NCBI GenBank assembly: GCA_009693115.1
Contig: SHXW01000012.1
Location: forward strand, 1 to 64,000
DNA length: 64,000 bases
Direction: 5' to 3'
Source of the DNA: Dehalococcoidia bacterium
GTDB lineage: Bacteria > Chloroflexota > Dehalococcoidia > Lucifugimonadales > Lucifugimonadaceae
Both the position numbers and the translations under genes were made by a program. The notes under the pieces were generated by a model. The model did not search any database. It worked only from the letters and a program-made list of their open reading frames with translations, and was not told the origin of the DNA. Every line of letters starts with the position of its first letter. Within the stretch, counting starts at the first letter, position 1. Of the stretch, positions 63,507 through 64,000 are shown piece by piece.

Positions 63507-64000
63507 TCACCGGGGAACTGGCGACGAGACCATCTGTTTCTTCAGGTAGTAGGTCATGGATTGCAGGGCAAGCACCGGGTCTATCCCGAGTACTTTTACA
63601 CCTGCGGGTGCCTGCGACGAGTATGGGGCATAGTTCAGAATCGCCTTCACCCCAGCAGCGGCTAGAGCGTTGATGACCTGCTGCGCCATCGCCGCCGGAA
63701 CAGTCACAATCCCTATCCTCACGTCCTTCGACCTGACCGTCGCTGTCAATTCGCTCATTGGCTGCACCACCACATCCCCGACGCGCATTCCGGTGAGGTC
63801 AGGATTGGCGTCAAAGGCGGCGACGATCCTAAACTGCTCCCGCTCGAAGCCGGGGTAGGATGCCACGGCCCGGCCGAGCCGCCCCATCCCCACAATCGCG
63901 GTGTTCCATGAGAAATCAAGTCCGAGGATGCGGCGCAACTCGTCCGAGAGGTGTTTCACGTTATAGCCCCGGCCCTGTTTGCCGAACCTGCCAAAATAGC
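63507..64000 (-). CDS. rex: Redox-sensing transcriptional repressor Rex (partial, N-terminus beyond window)
   Basis: The reading continues through the window edge; about 164 residues are visible. YFGRFGKQGRGYNVKHLSDELRRILGLD is the end of the winged-helix domain, and AIVGMGRLGRAVASYPGF the start of the NAD-binding Rossmann domain; KVLGIDPVLALQSMTYYLKK is the C-terminal swapped helix. Rex represses respiration and fermentation genes when NADH is low. Convergent with the ATP synthase operon, which it may or may not regulate; no operator was identified here. Confidence 0.9.
   Translation of the reverse strand, partial: YFGRFGKQGRGYNVKHLSDELRRILGLDFSWNTAIVGMGRLGRAVASYPGFEREQFRIVAAFDANPDLTGMRVGDVVVQPMSELTATVRSKDVRIGIVTVPAAMAQQVINALAAAGVKAILNYAPYSSQAPAGVKVLGIDPVLALQSMTYYLKKQMVSSPVPR

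Overview
The window reads as about 64 kb of a GC-rich (roughly 60 %) free-living bacterial chromosome. I think it comes from a Chloroflexi/Chloroflexota member of the Dehalococcoidia/SAR202 type. That is inference from gene content and style: a complete F-type ATP synthase operon next to a Rex redox regulator, many Cys-Gly-Gly or Cys-Gly lipoproteins with Ala/Pro/Thr-rich linkers, dipeptide-type ABC transporters, scattered oxidoreductases and metallo-beta-lactamase hydrolases, an enolase-superfamily dehydratase, an archaeal-type FBP aldolase/phosphatase, and many TTG/GTG starts. No rRNA gene is present to settle it.

Layout. (1) 1-4873 is the right end of an integrated element: serine recombinase, membrane protein, zinc-ribbon protein, excisionase-like HTH protein, a DNA-binding-like ORF and a tyrosine integrase. 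It ends in a displaced 3' half of a tRNA-Pro(UGG) gene (4829-4873), a clear attachment-site scar. (2) 5056-13177 is a mixed catabolic block: two metallo-beta-lactamase hydrolases, a phosphotriesterase-family hydrolase, RraA-like and HpcH/HpaI aldolases, FBP aldolase/phosphatase and a zinc alcohol dehydrogenase. (3) 13381-26662, all on the minus strand, holds two dipeptide/oligopeptide ABC transporter sets sharing one ATPase pair. A penicillin-acylase-family Ntn hydrolase without a signal peptide heads the block, suggesting import of an acylated amide or peptide followed by hydrolysis inside the cell. (4) 26756-33367 has a rubrerythrin/VIT1 metal transporter, a ThDP decarboxylase, a permease remnant, a PLP enzyme and an MFS transporter. 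(5) 34098-48021 carries hydrolases, a cupin, an enolase-superfamily dehydratase, UppP, a MEMO protein, an unknown two-gene operon behind a LexA-like box, a lipoprotein gene split by an amber codon, an alcohol dehydrogenase lacking the structural zinc site, and an SDR lacking the catalytic Lys. (6) 48155-54432 has a methyltransferase with an 11-residue repeat insertion, the modABC molybdate transporter, an HhH-GPD glycosylase, pyrF and a DUF951 protein. (7) 54555-63437 is a bifunctional-nuclease-domain protein and the ATP synthase operon atpZ-B-E-F-H-A-G-D-C. Partial rex faces it on the other strand at the right edge.

The most unusual signals are: an in-frame hydrophilic insertion of about 133 residues between membrane segments of ATP synthase subunit a; a dispersed palindrome family (core CCTCTCCC/GGGAGAGG) that lies between distal atp genes and also forms part of at least two proteins; the acylase/transporter block; the 11-mer repeat insertion in the methyltransferase; and the amber-interrupted lipoprotein.
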